NCBI GenBank assembly: GCA_039802005.1 | Contig: JBDRVV010000011.1 | Location: 1-64,000, forward strand | Direction of reading: 5' to 3' | Length of the DNA stretch: 64,000 nt | Origin: a candidate division WOR-3 bacterium | GTDB taxonomy: Bacteria > Hydrothermota > Tepidihabitantia > SM23-42 > JAOAFX01 | Shown: piece after piece, positions 1 to 9,745 of the stretch | Numbering within the stretch: position 1 is the first letter of the stretch | How the letters are laid out: the number at the start of each line of letters is the position of its first letter | The notes under the pieces: generated by a model | What the model was told of the DNA's origin: nothing | Seen by the model: only the letters and a program-made list of their open reading frames with translations | The model's database searches: none | Program-made: the position numbers and the translations under genes

Positions 1-170
1 ATGCGGGCAATATCAACTCCACAAAGGACACCGTCTTCCTTAGGAAAAATTATCCCCAGTGTCTGTGAATCAGGTGGCACGATTGGATCGGTTGTGATAT
101 CACCTTTGCCGAGATCTTCCTTTAAGGCATTTCTTACTATTTTTCTTATTTTGCTTTCAAAAGTATTGAT
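1..170 (-). CDS. nadC: Quinolinate phosphoribosyltransferase (N-terminal fragment)
   Basis: NadC makes nicotinate mononucleotide from quinolinate and PRPP in NAD synthesis. Only about the first 56 residues are in the window; the rest lies beyond base 1. The reading frame gives the family's N-terminal signature (a helix, then ALKEDLGKGDITT) and continues towards GVDIAR. A perfect AGGAGG lies at 175-180, directly after the uvrB stop, so the two genes are probably cotranscribed. No ATG, GTG or TTG is in frame after it. The first plausible codon is ATC at 168-170, four nt from the SD, so the start is non-canonical or misassembled. The family call is firm; the exact start is not. Confidence 0.82.
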   Translation of the reverse strand, partial: MNTFESKIRKIVRNALKEDLGKGDITTDPIVPPDSQTLGIIFPKEDGVLCGVDIAR

Positions 171-182
171 ATTACCTCCTTT

Positions 183-2177
183 TTAAAAATTTCTAATTTT
201 TTTATTATATCGTCTTTCACTAATTTCCATTTTTTTCTTTATCTCTTTTATTTTATCCCTGAGTTCCGCAGCCTTCTCAAATTCCATTAGAGATACCGCA
301 TCAGCCATTTCCTTATAAAGCCTTTCTATTTCTTCGAAGGATTCTTCTTCTTTTTTATCTTCAGATAATAATCTATCTGCTACAGAGGTTGCCTTGAGAA
401 TCTCTTCTTTTGTTTTCACAATACTGCGCGGTGTGATATTGTGAATGCGATTGTATTCAATCTGTTTGTTGCGACGGCGTTCCATCTCAGATAGTGCTCT
501 TTTCATTGAGTCCGTTGTTTCGTCAGCATAAAGTATGACTTCACTACGGACATTCCGTGCAGCACGACCTGCTGTCTGTATCAAAGACCTTTCGCTTCTT
601 AAAAATCCTTCACGGTCAGCATCAAGGATTGCGACGAGCCCAACTTCAGGAAGGTCAAGCCCTTCCCTTAATAAATTTATGCCAATCAGGACATCAAATT
701 CGCCGAGTCTCAAACCGCGTAGTATCTCAACCCTCTGTATTGCATCAATCTCTGAATGCATATAACGAACTCTTATACCAATTTCATTGAGATACTGGGC
801 GAGTTCTTCAGCCATCCTTTTAGTAAGGGTTGTGACCAATACCCGCTCATTATTAGAAATATGTTTCTGGATTTCGTTGATCAAATCGTCAACCTGATTG
901 CTTGCTGGTTTCACAACAACCTGAGGATCAACAATACCGGTAGGCCTCACAATCTGTTCAACTATCCGATTATTAGATTTCTTTATCTCCCATTCTGCAG
1001 GCGTTGCAGAGATACAGATTGCCTGATTGATTAGAGATTCAAATTCATCAAATTTTAATGGTCTGTTTTCTAATGCTGATGGTAGTCTAAATCCATATTC
1101 TACAAGGGTCAACTTTCTTGAATGGTCGCCTTCATACATTCCCTGAATCTGAGGGATTGTTACATGGGATTCATCAATCACGATTAGAAAATCCTTTGGA
1201 AAATAGTCTATCAAGCAAAAGGGCCTTTCTCCTGGTTTTCTCCCGGAAAGATGCATTGAGTAATTTTCTATGCCTGGGCAATAACCGAGTTCTAACAGCA
1301 TTTCGCAATCAAATAAGGTGCGCTGTAGTAAACGTTGTGCCTCAAGTAATTTTCCCTGTTTTTCAAATTCCGCAACCCTTTTTTCAAGTTCAATCTTTAT
1401 ATTTTTCACCGCCTCTTCAAGCCTTGGTCGGGTTGTGATAAAGTGTTTTGCCGGGAATATAATTACTTCATTCAACTCTTTTAATAAATTGCCAGTTAAA
1501 GGGTCAAAGATATAAATTTTCTCTATGAATTCATCAAAGAATTCTACTCTTATTGCATTTTTCTCATCGGCAGGGAATATGTCAATTACATCCCCGCGGA
1601 CACGGAAAGTTCCCTGGGTGAATTGAATATCATTGCGCTTATATTGAATACCTACGAGTTGGTTGATTAATGATTCCCTACCTTTTTCAACTCCTTTTTT
1701 TAAGAATACAACGAGCTCTTTTACCTCATCTGGAGAACCAATATTATAAATACAGGAAACAGATGCAACTATTATGACATCATTTCTGGTTAAAAGTGAA
1801 GAGGTTGCCTTCAACCGGAGGCGTTCAATCTCTTCATTTATAGATGCATCTTTTTCTATATACAAATCACTTTCCGGAACATAAGCCTCAGGTTGATAAT
1901 AATCATAATAAGAGATAAAATACTCAACTGCATTCTCCGGAAAGAAAGATTTGAATTCACTATATAACTGGGCGGCAAGGGATTTATTGTGCGATATGAC
2001 AAGGGTCGGCTTTTGAACCTGTTCAATTACATTGGCAATCGTAAATGTTTTACCTGAACCAGTAACACCAAGCAAGGTTTGGAATCTGTATCCTGATTTG
2101 ATGCCCTGGACTAATTTTTCAATTGCCTCAGGCTGGTCTCCGGCAGGTTTGAAGTTAGATATTAGTTTAAATTTCAC
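183..2177 (-). CDS. uvrB: UvrABC excision nuclease subunit B
   Basis: UvrB is the damage-verification helicase of nucleotide excision repair; it is loaded by UvrA and recruits UvrC. The 664-residue length is normal. Walker A GVTGSGKT is at residues 37-44, the beta-hairpin [12 protein letters not shown] at about 90-101, the DEAD-type IDESHV in the middle and [10 protein letters not shown] after it. A C-terminal UVR domain ([18 protein letters not shown]) is present. The start [16 protein letters not shown] matches family starts and overlaps the end of the upstream GH13-like gene by 11 nt, so translation may be coupled. nadC follows on the same strand. Confidence 0.97.
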   Translation of the reverse strand: MKFKLISNFKPAGDQPEAIEKLVQGIKSGYRFQTLLGVTGSGKTFTIANVIEQVQKPTLVISHNKSLAAQLYSEFKSFFPENAVEYFISYYDYYQPEAYVPESDLYIEKDASINEEIERLRLKATSSLLTRNDVIIVASVSCIYNIGSPDEVKELVVFLKKGVEKGRESLINQLVGIQYKRNDIQFTQGTFRVRGDVIDIFPADEKNAIRVEFFDEFIEKIYIFDPLTGNLLKELNEVIIFPAKHFITTRPRLEEAVKNIKIELEKRVAEFEKQGKLLEAQRLLQRTLFDCEMLLELGYCPGIENYSMHLSGRKPGERPFCLIDYFPKDFLIVIDESHVTIPQIQGMYEGDHSRKLTLVEYGFRLPSALENRPLKFDEFESLINQAICISATPAEWEIKKSNNRIVEQIVRPTGIVDPQVVVKPASNQVDDLINEIQKHISNNERVLVTTLTKRMAEELAQYLNEIGIRVRYMHSEIDAIQRVEILRGLRLGEFDVLIGINLLREGLDLPEVGLVAILDADREGFLRSERSLIQTAGRAARNVRSEVILYADETTDSMKRALSEMERRRNKQIEYNRIHNITPRSIVKTKEEILKATSVADRLLSEDKKEEESFEEIERLYKEMADAVSLMEFEKAAELRDKIKEIKKKMEISERRYNKKIRNF

Positions 2178-3840
2178 GCTTCAAGATTTTAAATGACTTG
2201 GCAGGTAGAGACAGTCTTAGCTGTTGGGTTGCTACTGTCATTTTTTCCCCAGTCATAAGGTTCGTGTAAGTTCCGTTCCAGACTGGTAGGACGGTATAAC
2301 TTTGGCTATCACCACTATTGATTATAACAATTATCCCACCACGATCATAGGCATAGACACGATTTATGTCATTTACATACAATGTATAGTAGTATTTATT
2401 GTTGAGAATTGGATTGTTTTTACGAATGGTTATTAATTTTTTTATCTCTTCAAATAAAGAACGGTTTTGTTTTTCGTATTCCCAGGGAAAACTGCCCATA
2501 TTTAGAAATTGACCATCTTTCATTCCTACTTCGTCGCCGTATGTTAAAACTGGGGAACCACAGAAAGTGAAGAGAAAAGCATTGAGTAACAAAAGATTAT
2601 CAATACTTGCTATGTTTGATATTCTAATGTTAAAATCACTCAAATCAATAAGGTTGGTAAGATTAATCTGTGAGGGCATGAAAAAGAGGATTTTTTTCAA
2701 TTCGCTGTCGAATTCGCTGGTGGATATTTTATTATGGACGAAATAATTCATTATCAAATCGGCAATCTTTTTGTTGGCAGTTCCATCAAAACCGTTGATA
2801 CCAAAATTTTCTGAACTACCAAGAACGAGGAGTTCTGGGTATTTTCTTTTGAGGGAATTTTTCAGAATACGAACAAAATCAGGGTCTATTTTAAAATCTT
2901 CTCCTATATAAACACCATCAAATCCAAAATGTAGCCAGTAGTCAATATAACCAATTAAGAATGCCTGAACCGATGGTTCTTTCAAATTTAATTTAGGAAA
3001 ACGGGCATCATTGAGCCAACAGTCGTAATTTGGAGGGGATGTTTTGACTGGTAAAGAGTGGATGAAATACCAGTTATAATATTTTGAGGCTGAGCCATTT
3101 TTTATTACATCCTGAAAACTCGCAAAATCTGTACCAGTATGGGTGACAATGAACTTTAGTATTATACGCTTTTTCCTTAAATGGATTTCGTTTATTAAAT
3201 TCTTTAGTTCAATTGTATCACCAAGATGTATATCAAGATTTGCATAATCACGCAGGTCATATTTATGATTAGAATTGGCAGATAGGATCGGTTGCAACAA
3301 TAATATATCAAAATCTAAGGAATCAAGGTAAGGCAATTTTTCAATAATCCCCAGCAGGTCTCCGCCATAAGAGTATTCCCTATCCGGAATTTTTCCCCAG
3401 GGGGCAACATTCTTGGGATCATTTGTTTTGTTTGCATTATAAAATCCGTCCGGAAATATACTGTAATAAACCTTACTGTATGCCCACTCAGGAATTATAA
3501 AAGGTTGCTGCAGGCATTTGAATGTGCCGGTCTGGGGCAAAAATAATGAGTCGGTTTTATCACGCACAAGTATTTGATAATTGAATGTTGTATCAAATTT
3601 TCCAACATCAGCGGTAAAATAGTCGTATCTATTATCTTGAAAACCGAGTGTCATTTTTGTTCTTTTATTAGCATAAATAACAAAGGCTTCAAGGACAGTT
3701 CCTTTACTAACACGCAGTTTTATTTCACCCATCCAGGGATTAGCATAAAAAATGTTATCCGGATTATGGTTCAAGGCATCAAAATCAAGAGCATTAGATA
3801 GAATGATAAACACTATTGTGCTAATGACTATTTTCTTCAT
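2167..3840 (-). CDS. Secreted GH13 (alpha-amylase-like) protein with degenerate active site
   Basis: This 557-residue protein has an N-terminal signal peptide ([16 protein letters not shown]) and an alpha-amylase-type barrel: [17 protein letters not shown], and [13 protein letters not shown] near the end of the barrel, then a beta-rich C-terminal domain. The four conserved GH13 regions look damaged. Region I reads [10 protein letters not shown] instead of a D...NH pattern. Region II reads [10 protein letters not shown], without the Arg and nucleophile Asp of G-x-R-x-D. Region III lacks a clean GE. Region IV has LSD where NHD is expected. It may be a binding-only or divergent glycoside hydrolase. 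A TTGACA/TAAAAT promoter abuts the ATG and there is no Shine-Dalgarno site. Confidence 0.8.
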   Translation of the reverse strand: MKKIVISTIVFIILSNALDFDALNHNPDNIFYANPWMGEIKLRVSKGTVLEAFVIYANKRTKMTLGFQDNRYDYFTADVGKFDTTFNYQILVRDKTDSLFLPQTGTFKCLQQPFIIPEWAYSKVYYSIFPDGFYNANKTNDPKNVAPWGKIPDREYSYGGDLLGIIEKLPYLDSLDFDILLLQPILSANSNHKYDLRDYANLDIHLGDTIELKNLINEIHLRKKRIILKFIVTHTGTDFASFQDVIKNGSASKYYNWYFIHSLPVKTSPPNYDCWLNDARFPKLNLKEPSVQAFLIGYIDYWLHFGFDGVYIGEDFKIDPDFVRILKNSLKRKYPELLVLGSSENFGINGFDGTANKKIADLIMNYFVHNKISTSEFDSELKKILFFMPSQINLTNLIDLSDFNIRISNIASIDNLLLLNAFLFTFCGSPVLTYGDEVGMKDGQFLNMGSFPWEYEKQNRSLFEEIKKLITIRKNNPILNNKYYYTLYVNDINRVYAYDRGGIIVIINSGDSQSYTVLPVWNGTYTNLMTGEKMTVATQQLRLSLPAKSFKILKREI

Positions 3841-3847
3841 ACAAAGA

Positions 3848-3875
3848 ATTTTACATAATGTAAAAGATTTGTCAA
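3848..3875 (-). promoter_or_regulatory. Leaderless-type promoter of the GH13-like gene
   Basis: On the minus strand TTGACA (3875-3870), a 16-bp spacer and TAAAAT (3853-3848) stand 7 nt before the ATG at 3840. No Shine-Dalgarno sequence lies between. Transcription would begin at or next to the start codon. Confidence 0.65.
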
Positions 3876-3886
3876 TAGGGAGATGC

Positions 3887-3914
3887 TTGACATTAGATTT
3901 TTTTTAATTATTAT
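3887..3914 (+). promoter_or_regulatory. Leaderless-type promoter of ddl
   Basis: TTGACA at 3887-3892, a 16-bp spacer and TATTAT at 3909-3914 end 6 nt before the ATG at 3921. It is divergent from the GH13 promoter in the same 80-bp gap. The AGGA at 3915-3918 is too close to the ATG to act as a normal ribosome binding site. Confidence 0.65.
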
Positions 3915-3920
3915 AGGATT

Positions 3921-4859
3921 ATGAGAAATGAACGGGAATTTTTGTTAAAGAAAACAATAGGTGTTTTATACGGCGGTTGGTCATCGGAAAGAGAGATATC
4001 CATAGGTTCGGGAAAGACAGTTGCCGAATCATTAAAAAAACAGGGATTTACGGTAAAAGAGATTGATGTAGACAGGAATTTTATTAAAAAATTGCGCGGT
4101 ATTGACATTGCATTTATTGCATTACATGGTAAACCAGGTGAAGATGGTACTATTCAGGGGATACTTGAATTTTTGGGGATCCCTTATACCGGTTCGGGTG
4201 TTATTGGTTCCGCAATAGGTATGGATAAAATTATTTCTAAATATTTATTTGAATCCCGTGGTATTCCTACACCAAAATATTATTACGAGAAAGACATGGA
4301 TATTGATAAGATTATTGAGAAACTCGGTCTGCCTGTTGTTATCAAACCCCGGGCTGAAGGTTCAAGTGTGGGGGTTTTTATCCTTGAAACGCGTGAAGAA
4401 CTTGCCAAAAAGATAAAATCTGTTACAAAGAAATATCCTGATATTTTCTTTGAACAATACATACCCGGTATGATGGCAACCTGTGGAATTTTAAATGAGG
4501 TCCCCCTTCCAGTACTTGAGATCGCCCCCAGGAAGAGAAAATTTTATGATTATAAATCAAAATATACAAAAGGGATGACTGAATATATAATCCCGGCAAG
4601 ATTACCTGAGGATAAATACAAATTAACGCAGAGCTTTGCCTTATCAGCACACCAGTCAATCGGTGCCTATGGTTTTTCCAGGGTAGATTTTGTTTTTGAT
4701 TTTGAACATAATCCATATGTGCTTGAAGTCAATACTATCCCCGGATTGTTACCAGAGTCAAATTTGCCCCTTGAAGTAAGGGCGATCGGTCTAAATTATG
4801 ATGAACTTATTTTTGAAATCCTGAAGACTGCGCTCATAAGGGTGCAGGGAAAAAAGTAA
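3921..4859 (+). CDS. ddl: D-alanine--D-alanine ligase
   Basis: Ddl joins two D-alanines with ATP for peptidoglycan synthesis. The 312-residue ATP-grasp protein carries the N-terminal GVLYGGWSSEREIS, HGKPGEDGTIQG, EGSSVGVF in the ATP-binding lid region, and the C-terminal metal/product motif EVNTIPGLLPES. The ATG at 3921 is used because a good promoter ends 6 nt upstream; a start at the TTG encoding residue 8 (LLKKTIGVLYGG) is possible. It stands alone between divergent and downstream promoters. Confidence 0.95.
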   Translation: MRNEREFLLKKTIGVLYGGWSSEREISIGSGKTVAESLKKQGFTVKEIDVDRNFIKKLRGIDIAFIALHGKPGEDGTIQGILEFLGIPYTGSGVIGSAIGMDKIISKYLFESRGIPTPKYYYEKDMDIDKIIEKLGLPVVIKPRAEGSSVGVFILETREELAKKIKSVTKKYPDIFFEQYIPGMMATCGILNEVPLPVLEIAPRKRKFYDYKSKYTKGMTEYIIPARLPEDKYKLTQSFALSAHQSIGAYGFSRVDFVFDFEHNPYVLEVNTIPGLLPESNLPLEVRAIGLNYDELIFEILKTALIRVQGKK

Positions 4860-4900
4860 GGTAAGTATTTATTTTTCACATTATTTTGTTTACTTAATTA

Positions 4901-4928
4901 TTGACTTTTTTCTTTTTTTTGTTATAAT
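4901..4928 (+). promoter_or_regulatory. Promoter of the hydrogenase operon
   Basis: TTGACT at 4901-4906, a 16-bp spacer and a perfect TATAAT at 4923-4928 lie 9 nt before the ATG at 4938, with no Shine-Dalgarno sequence. This is the only strong promoter seen for the operon that runs to about 21371. Confidence 0.7.
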
Positions 4929-4937
4929 CTATGTCTT

Positions 4938-5942
4938 ATGAATTTTTTCTTATTGCCTTCTAATAATCTCAATCAGCTCTTAAAGAATTTTTCAAAAGGG
5001 GCGAAAATATTCTACCCTTTTTCTGAAAATGGTAAAAGCCATATTATTGAGTATAATCCTGAACATAATTTTGAGCCTGATTTTAGCAAAATCAGAACCG
5101 CACAGAATATCAAAAATTTCTTTTTTCCAGCAAGGGGTATTGTTGCCCGTTTTCCCGCAAAAATAGAACTTAGAAGCAATCCAATTGTACTTATGGGCGT
5201 TAAGAACTGCGATTTAAGGGGGATTGAGGTCTATGACCGTGTGTTTTTGAAATGGCAGCCGGTTGATCATATATATAAGGAAAGAAGGGATAATATCATT
5301 ATTATCTCTGCTGACTGCCCTGAACCGCACGATACCTGTTTCTGCAATTTTGTTGGGTTGAAACCGTATCCTGAAGGCATAAGCGATTTGAATATAACTG
5401 TTGTAAAATCGGGTTATTTATTTGAAGTATTTTCAGAAAAAGGTCAAAACTTGATAGATGAAAATAAGGGATTATTTATAGAGGCTGAAAGTGAAAGCAT
5501 AAACGAAAGGAATAATTTAAGAAAAAGTGCAATTGAAAAACTCGAAAATATAAATAAAAAGAGAATAAAAGAGAAGGTTTATGAACTGGTTGAAAAGGCA
5601 GATAAAAGGACCATAAGGGAAGCCCGTGACGAATGTGTTGAATGTTTCTCCTGCCTCCATTGCTGTCCTACATGCTACTGTTTTTTGTTAAGTGATTATA
5701 AAAAGGGTGATGATATTGAAAGGGTAAGGGTCTGGGATGCCTGTTATTATGCTGCCTATGCCCGGGTTGGCGGTGGTGCGAATCCACGCAGTCGCATAGA
5801 TGAAAGATTCTGGAATAGATTCCAATGTAAATTTAATTATTTTTATCAATATGAAAAATTCTTTGCCTGTTCAGGCTGTGGAAGATGCTTTGTTGGTTGT
5901 TCGGCAAAGATTGATATAAGAGAAATTCTTAATAAAATATGA
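4938..5942 (+). CDS. Hydrogenase/sulfhydrogenase beta-type 4Fe-4S protein (HydB-like)
   Basis: This 334-residue protein resembles the beta subunit of soluble sulfhydrogenases and AsrA of anaerobic sulfite reductase, which pass electrons between a flavin subunit and the catalytic core. A KNCDLRGIEVYDRVF stretch lies near residue 90. The C-terminus has two [4Fe-4S]-type Cys clusters: CVECFSCLHCCPTC from about 233 and CSGCGRCFVGCS from about 311. It is first in the operon and overlaps the next gene by 4 nt (ATGA). With the flavoprotein it probably forms the NAD(P)H- or ferredoxin-facing module of the complex. Sulfur reduction remains an alternative. Confidence 0.8.
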   Translation: MNFFLLPSNNLNQLLKNFSKGAKIFYPFSENGKSHIIEYNPEHNFEPDFSKIRTAQNIKNFFFPARGIVARFPAKIELRSNPIVLMGVKNCDLRGIEVYDRVFLKWQPVDHIYKERRDNIIIISADCPEPHDTCFCNFVGLKPYPEGISDLNITVVKSGYLFEVFSEKGQNLIDENKGLFIEAESESINERNNLRKSAIEKLENINKKRIKEKVYELVEKADKRTIREARDECVECFSCLHCCPTCYCFLLSDYKKGDDIERVRVWDACYYAAYARVGGGANPRSRIDERFWNRFQCKFNYFYQYEKFFACSGCGRCFVGCSAKIDIREILNKI

Positions 5943-6745
5943 ATCCTTACGAACCGATATTGACAAAGATTAAAAAGATAATTCCGGAGACGCCAACAAT
6001 AACAACATTCGTTCTTGACGGCAAACCTATAGAATTTGAAGCAGGACAATTTGCAGAACTAACTGTATTAGGTGTTGGTGAAGCACCTTTTACACCTTCT
6101 TCATCCCCTTATGCAAAAGACTTGGAATTCACGATAATGAAGGTGGGCAGGGTTACCCAGAAGTTGTTTGAGTTGAAAGAAGGGGATACGGTAGGGGTGC
6201 GGGGACCATTTGGAAAACCATATCCTTTAAAAGAATTTAAGAAAAAAGATGTATTTATCGTTGGAGGCGGTGTTGGTTTTGCCCCGCTTCGTTCATTATT
6301 CCTGGCGCTGGTGGAGAACATTAAGGACTATAAAAAGATATATATTAGATATGGTGCAAGGACACCAAAAGATATTGTCTATAAATATCTGCTACCCGAA
6401 TGGCAGAAGATAAAAAATGTTGATATTTTATTGACTGTTGATGTTGGTGATGAAGAATGGAAGGGCAGGGTTGGTGTGGTTACGACAATCCTTGATGAAA
6501 TCCCGGTTGATATAAAGACGACTCCGGCTATCGTGTGTGGACCACCATTGATGATGAAGTTTACTACCCAGCGGCTTGTTGATGCGGGATTTAAGGATTC
6601 AAATATATATCTTTCTATGGAGAAGAATATGTCCTGCGGGATTGGAAAATGTAATCACTGCCGGGTCGGCAGATTCTATGTATGTAAGGATGGACCGGTG
6701 CTGACCTGGAAGGATGTGAAAGACATAGAGGATCCATTCCTATGA
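5939..6745 (+). CDS. FAD/NAD(P)-binding oxidoreductase subunit (HydG/AsrB-like)
   Basis: This 268-residue ferredoxin-reductase-type flavoprotein resembles the gamma subunit of sulfhydrogenase. The FAD-binding barrel is N-terminal. The pyridine-nucleotide site is seen as VFIVGGGVGFAPLRSL and YGARTPKDIVY, and CGPPLMM follows. The C-terminal MSCGIGKCNHCRVG...YVCKDGP supplies four Cys for a [2Fe-2S] cluster. It starts inside the stop of the HydB-like gene and ends overlapping the next gene, so translation is coupled. It probably moves electrons between NAD(P)H and the FeS subunits. Orthologues also occur in sulfide dehydrogenase and NfnA, so the physiological partner is inferred from context. Confidence 0.85.
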   Translation: MNPYEPILTKIKKIIPETPTITTFVLDGKPIEFEAGQFAELTVLGVGEAPFTPSSSPYAKDLEFTIMKVGRVTQKLFELKEGDTVGVRGPFGKPYPLKEFKKKDVFIVGGGVGFAPLRSLFLALVENIKDYKKIYIRYGARTPKDIVYKYLLPEWQKIKNVDILLTVDVGDEEWKGRVGVVTTILDEIPVDIKTTPAIVCGPPLMMKFTTQRLVDAGFKDSNIYLSMEKNMSCGIGKCNHCRVGRFYVCKDGPVLTWKDVKDIEDPFL

Positions 6746-8307
6746 GCGTTAACCGTTTACCGTTTACCGTTAAACGAACTTTATGTACATTCTGTGGATA
6801 TGGTTGCGAATTGGGGATTGTTTTTGATGATTTTGGCATAAGGGGTGTAGAATATTTAAAAGACACACCAAATCAGGGTAGAGTTTGTCCCAGGGGGAGT
6901 GCTTCTGCTTTTTATCTAAACCATTCTAAAAGGCTTTGTGTTCCCGTAGAAAACGGCAAGTATAAAAACTGGGAGTTTATCAATCAATTGTTCCGGGAAG
7001 TATTAAAACAGCCTGATTCGATTGCAATAACTGTTGATAGAAATGTAACAATAGAAGAAGAGAATACAATCATTGGATTTTGTAAAAAACACAAAATAAA
7101 TAATATTGCATCTACTTATTTTGAATCCGAGGCACTGCTGAAAAGATTTATTGATGAAAAATCACCAGTTTCACTTGATGAGATAGAGAAATCTCAGATG
7201 ATAATTATTCTTGGTGATGTTTTTAATTATGCACCAATGATTTCAAAGAATTTGATAAACTGGAAGTTGAGCGATAGAAAACATCGTCTTGTAGTGATTG
7301 ATTCTATAAAAACTCATACCTCATACTTTGCTACAGATTTTCTAATGGTAAGGCCGGGAACCGAGGGACTCGTGCTACTTGTGCTTGCCGGTGAAACACT
7401 GTCAGGAATTAATGTTTCTGAAATAACCGGTATCCCAGAAAAAGTTGTTGAAAGAATCACAAAGGATTTTAAATCTGCGGAAAATGGACTTTTGATTGTT
7501 TCAATGCCCTTTGCCCATAGTTATGAACCGCAAATAATCGCTGAAGGGGTTAAGAGATTTGCAGGTGAGAGCAAGAAGAAGGTTCTGCCAATATTTGAGT
7601 TTATGCATTATAATGATTTTACACCTTTTGGAAGAATTTTTGATTTAATAAAAAATAATAAGATAAAATATATTATAAATTTTGGCGAATTGTTTCCGTT
7701 TTATTATCCACAATTGGTAAATGAATTATCCCAGGTTGAAATTTATGCTACATCAACCTTACGTTTTAAAGATTTTGTTCAATTCCCTGTCCCATTGAAT
7801 ATGGAAAAAGCAGGCACGATTCTCACAATATCGGGCAGTAAAGGCATCGGTGGTGAAATAAAACCAGCAAACGGGGCAAAAAACATCAATGAACTTTTAA
7901 ATATTTTTGGTGTCGAGGATTCAACAATAGAGAAGAAAGACCTCAAGGTTGATATAAAATCCGGGGCAAAAAGGATAGCGGATTATTCGAGTAAGAAGAC
8001 GGAAGGATACTTCAGACTATTCGGGGAGAAAGTCGCATACTATTATCTTGGTTTATTTGATAAACCAATTTTGAAAATAAACCCGGTGGATGCAGGTGAA
8101 CTGGGAATTAAGCAGAATGATATTGTAAATGTGGAATCAAAAATCAGCAAAACTAAGATTCAAGTGAAGATAACGAATGAAGTACCAAAAGGTGTTTTAT
8201 ACACTCAACCAGAGATACCAGAAGTACGTGGATTGTTTGAATATGAGATTGTTGATGATTTTGTTAATTTCATTCCGACCGAGGTTAGAATATGGCAAGA
8301 AGAATAG
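6742..8307 (+). CDS. Molybdopterin-oxidoreductase-like FeS protein (NuoG/FdhA-type, short)
   Basis: A 521-residue protein with an N-terminal [4Fe-4S] motif, Cys15-x2-Cys18-x3-Cys22 and Cys49 (RVCPRGSA), as in formate dehydrogenase alpha and NuoG. Its C-terminus (NPVDAGELGIKQNDIVNVESK...) is a molybdopterin-dinucleotide-binding fold. It is shorter than true formate dehydrogenases, and I see no Cys/Sec in the expected Mo-ligand position, so it may be an electron-transfer relic like NuoG. Residues 3-12 (VNRLPFTVKR) are encoded by a 7-nt repeat array found elsewhere in this operon, so the first dozen residues look acquired. It overlaps both neighbours. Confidence 0.75.
   Translation: MSVNRLPFTVKRTLCTFCGYGCELGIVFDDFGIRGVEYLKDTPNQGRVCPRGSASAFYLNHSKRLCVPVENGKYKNWEFINQLFREVLKQPDSIAITVDRNVTIEEENTIIGFCKKHKINNIASTYFESEALLKRFIDEKSPVSLDEIEKSQMIIILGDVFNYAPMISKNLINWKLSDRKHRLVVIDSIKTHTSYFATDFLMVRPGTEGLVLLVLAGETLSGINVSEITGIPEKVVERITKDFKSAENGLLIVSMPFAHSYEPQIIAEGVKRFAGESKKKVLPIFEFMHYNDFTPFGRIFDLIKNNKIKYIINFGELFPFYYPQLVNELSQVEIYATSTLRFKDFVQFPVPLNMEKAGTILTISGSKGIGGEIKPANGAKNINELLNIFGVEDSTIEKKDLKVDIKSGAKRIADYSSKKTEGYFRLFGEKVAYYYLGLFDKPILKINPVDAGELGIKQNDIVNVESKISKTKIQVKITNEVPKGVLYTQPEIPEVRGLFEYEIVDDFVNFIPTEVRIWQEE
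6744..6778 (+). repeat. 7-nt repeat array (CCGTTTA unit) inside a gene start
   Basis: Tandem imperfect copies of CCGTTTA form the first codons of the molybdopterin-like gene. The same unit, or its complement TAAACGG, recurs at 10167-10200, 16203-16232 and 16588-16665. Confidence 0.7.
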
Positions 8308-8759
8308 TTTTAGACCTTGATTTATGCTGTGGGTGCAGGTCCTGCGAAGCCGCCTGCAAGGTTGCATTCAAGGGTGAGGCAAGGATAAGACACGGTGATA
8401 TAGAAGGTGTAGCATATCTACCTTTGGCTTGTAAACATTGTAAAGAGGCACTGTGTCTTGCGTCCTGCCCGGTTGAGGCAATCACCCGCGATGAAAAGAC
8501 CGGACTTGTGGTGAGGTCATCATTTAAGTGTATCGGGTGTCGGAGTTGTGCTTATGCCTGCCCATTTGGAGTTATTGATGCGCCACTTGTGCGCCATATA
8601 TCACAGAAATGTAATCTGTGTAAGGACCGTGAAGAAGGTCCGAGATGTGTATCCGCCTGTTCATCTGGTGCACTCCAGTACCTTGACGAAGAAGAAATAA
8701 AGAAGATGGAGATTGGCGTAAGGATGGTTTCAAAGGATGCGTTTGTGAGGAGAAGATAA
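8292..8759 (+). CDS. Four-cluster ferredoxin (CooF/HycB-like)
   Basis: This 155-residue protein has four Cys-rich [4Fe-4S] motifs: CCGCRSCEAAC, CKHCKEALCLASCP, CIGCRSCAYACPFG and CNLCKDREEGPRCVSAC. This is the pattern of polyferredoxin electron carriers such as CooF, HycB and HydN. It overlaps the previous gene by 16 nt and ends at TAATG shared with the NuoH-like gene. It probably wires the soluble entry module to the membrane hydrogenase. Confidence 0.88.
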   Translation: MARRIVLDLDLCCGCRSCEAACKVAFKGEARIRHGDIEGVAYLPLACKHCKEALCLASCPVEAITRDEKTGLVVRSSFKCIGCRSCAYACPFGVIDAPLVRHISQKCNLCKDREEGPRCVSACSSGALQYLDEEEIKKMEIGVRMVSKDAFVRRR

Positions 8760-9679
8760 TGAATTTTATCAGAATTCTATTTAACTATTTTATATTTCCT
8801 GGTTTTCTATTCACTGCAATTGTAGGTATGTTTTTAACCTGGATTGACCGCAAGGTGACCGCAAGGGTCCAGATGAGGGTTGGACCGCCGTGGTATCAAC
8901 CTTATGCCGATTTTATGAAATTGTTGCTTAAAGAAACAATAATCCCCGAAGGTGCATCAAAGACTCTTTTCTTTATGGGACCAATTTTTGGTTTGATTTC
9001 AATGTCAATCCTTGCGGTTATGTTATTTACAATGAATTTTTCACCGGAAAATTCTTTTGCTGGTGATTTGATTGTGATGATTTATCTACTTGCCCTACCG
9101 CCGATTGGGGTGATCATTGGTGGTTCTGCTTCAAAAAATCCTTTAGCGAGTGTTGGCGCTTCAAGGGAGATGACACAGTATTTTGCCTATGAATTGCCAT
9201 TCTTGATAACTATCGCCGGGATTGTTCTAAAATCTGGTGGAACGATAAAATTTGGTGAGATAGTATATCTGCAAAGAGTCAATGGGCCATTTTTATATTC
9301 AATATCAGGGATAATATTTGCCATAGTATTTTTGCTCGTGATACAGGCAAAATTGGGGTTTGTGCCATTTGACATACCTGAGGCGGAACAGGAGATTATG
9401 GCAGGACCTTATATTGAATATTCAGGTGTTGCACTTGCAATTTATAAAATAACAAAGGCAATGATGTTGTTGCTTCTGCCGGTATTTATGATTTCCATTC
9501 TTTGGGGTGGAGTTGGCGACTGGTGGGCAATTTTGAAATTATTATTGATTATTGTCTTGATAATTTTGATAAAAAATACCAATCCAAGATTGCGCATTGA
9601 CCAGGCATTAAAATTTTTCTGGATATTTTTGGGAATTTTTGCTATTATTGGATTGGTGCTGGCAATGAAGGGATTATAA
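8759..9679 (+). CDS. NuoH/EchB/MbhM-like membrane subunit of the hydrogenase
   Basis: A 306-residue protein with about eight hydrophobic segments. It carries the complex I subunit 1 signature after TM1 (WIDRKVTARVQMRVGPPWYQPYADFMKLLLKE) and the second conserved loop VPFDIPEAEQEIMAGPYIEYSG. These acidic and basic loop residues form the quinone-chamber or proton-channel entrance in relatives. It anchors the hydrogenase core to the membrane. Its start overlaps the ferredoxin stop by one base. A short GGGTGAAGAA repeat array follows it. Confidence 0.92.
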   Translation: MNFIRILFNYFIFPGFLFTAIVGMFLTWIDRKVTARVQMRVGPPWYQPYADFMKLLLKETIIPEGASKTLFFMGPIFGLISMSILAVMLFTMNFSPENSFAGDLIVMIYLLALPPIGVIIGGSASKNPLASVGASREMTQYFAYELPFLITIAGIVLKSGGTIKFGEIVYLQRVNGPFLYSISGIIFAIVFLLVIQAKLGFVPFDIPEAEQEIMAGPYIEYSGVALAIYKITKAMMLLLLPVFMISILWGGVGDWWAILKLLLIIVLIILIKNTNPRLRIDQALKFFWIFLGIFAIIGLVLAMKGL

Positions 9680-9730
9680 AGGGTAAAGAAGGGAGAAGAA
9701 GGGTGAAGAAGGGTGAAGAAGCGAAAATAA
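9680..9730 (+). repeat. 10-nt direct repeat array (GGGTGAAGAA)
   Basis: Four to five imperfect copies of GGGTGAAGAA fill the gap between the NuoH-like and NuoB-like genes. A related array lies at 19202-19240 in the same operon. It looks like one arm of the palindromic elements seen in other gaps. Confidence 0.7.
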
Positions 9731-9745
9731 AAAAGGAGGTAATTG

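Noticed and set aside
1-186. Plus-strand 61-codon ORF at the left edge
   Set aside because: It is antisense to nadC, whose frame gives a clear family signature.
6742-8307. Active formate dehydrogenase alpha subunit
   Set aside because: Too short, and no Cys/Sec molybdenum ligand was recognisable; called a NuoG/FdhA-like electron-transfer protein.
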